In this document: piece by piece, positions 50,216 to 50,305 of the stretch
How positions within the stretch are numbered: position 1 is the first letter of the stretch
Layout: each line of letters starts with the position of its first letter
NCBI RefSeq assembly: GCF_011064615.1
Contig: NZ_JAALJH010000067.1
Location: 1 to 50,305, forward strand
DNA: 50,305 bases
DNA from: Aquisphaera insulae
GTDB lineage: Bacteria; Planctomycetota; Planctomycetia; Isosphaerales; Isosphaeraceae
Direction: 5' to 3'
The notes under the pieces: model-generated
Seen by the model: only the letters and a program-made list of their open reading frames with translations
The model's database searches: none
Told to the model about the DNA's origin: nothing
Program-made: the position numbers and the translations under genes

Positions 50216-50305
50216 TTATCCCGCTTTCCTTTGAGGGCGGAAGCCGGTGGCCCTGGCCTCGTGACGGGGCCAGAATTTGTCCAGGATCTCGGTCTCGCTG
50301 TCGAG
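50216..50305 (-). CDS. 3' end of an unidentified gene (start outside window)
   Basis: The minus strand is open from the right edge for 29 codons to a TAA at 50218-50216. The fragment (TEILDKFWPRHEARATGFRP) has balanced, protein-like composition but is too short to name. Confidence 0.4.
   Translation of the reverse strand, partial: LDSETEILDKFWPRHEARATGFRPQRKAG

Noticed and set aside
1..50305. CRISPR array, complete insertion sequence, integrase or prophage block
   Set aside because: I looked for regularly spaced repeats, transposase/integrase motifs and phage structural genes and found none; the DUF5131 gene stands alone.

Overview
The window (about 50.3 kb, visibly GC-rich) reads as chromosomal DNA of a planctomycete, most likely of the Isosphaeraceae/Gemmataceae type. 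The signs are two DUF1559 pseudopilin-like genes (one cut by the left edge) with the HPGG..N..F.DGS signature, a small lipoprotein paired with one of them, a LEPR-XLL-like N-terminus on a secreted peptidase, many Tat-type secreted enzymes, a degenerate ECF-type sigma factor, and frequent GTG/TTG starts with good Shine-Dalgarno sites. Genus assignment is inference. I see no complete IS element, CRISPR array, rRNA operon or replication origin.

Layout. 1-0.9 kb: end of a DUF1559 gene. 0.9-6.8 kb (minus strand): a likely carbohydrate operon, GH32 beta-fructosidase, then a GH20b/GH67-like protein broken by a one-base frameshift, then a secreted FAD oxidoreductase. 7.1-10.4 kb: SWIM/SNF2 helicase, convergent with a Tat-exported aldo/keto reductase. 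12.0-15.7 kb: a tightly linked pair, a UDP-galactopyranose-mutase/protoporphyrinogen-oxidase-like flavoprotein and an unusual DUF3500-glycosyltransferase fusion. 15.7-19.6 kb: a PD-(D/E)XK-like protein, a dimethylformamidase-like secreted protein and lrgAB/cidAB-type genes.

19.8-24.6 kb is the most unusual block. Two close paralogous Tat-signal genes are each followed by a tRNA-Thr(CGT) on the opposite strand. Both tRNAs have near-matching promoters at the same distance. Between the first paralog and its tRNA lies a two-gene, translationally coupled cassette: an unknown 232-aa protein and a PIN-domain (DUF4935-like) nuclease.

24.8-33.3 kb: an M64-like metallopeptidase with Ig-like repeats, a membrane spermidine-synthase-like protein, a NusG/RfaH-like factor, truB, hflX, a short intergenic repeat and a DUF5131 (phage Gp37/Gp68) gene. 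33.3-38.6 kb: an APC transporter with universal-stress domains, an isocitrate/isopropylmalate-type dehydrogenase with an altered active-site motif, and a secreted five-bladed-propeller glycosidase-like protein. 38.6-48.7 kb: a bacteriohemerythrin lacking one iron ligand, the lipoprotein/DUF1559 pair, a coiled-coil membrane protein, a diacylglycerol-kinase family gene, metal-dependent kdsA (so a Kdo/LPS pathway is likely), a large lipoprotein, a hypothetical protein, an ECF-like sigma factor and an FkbM methyltransferase.

48.7-50.3 kb is gene-poor. It holds a 256-nt imperfect palindrome whose matching blocks share one centre, a short secreted peptide gene, a HEAT-repeat fragment and the end of an unidentified gene. 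The best candidates for something undescribed are the tRNA-adjacent PIN cassette, the long palindrome, and the DUF3500-GT2 fusion with its flavoprotein partner.
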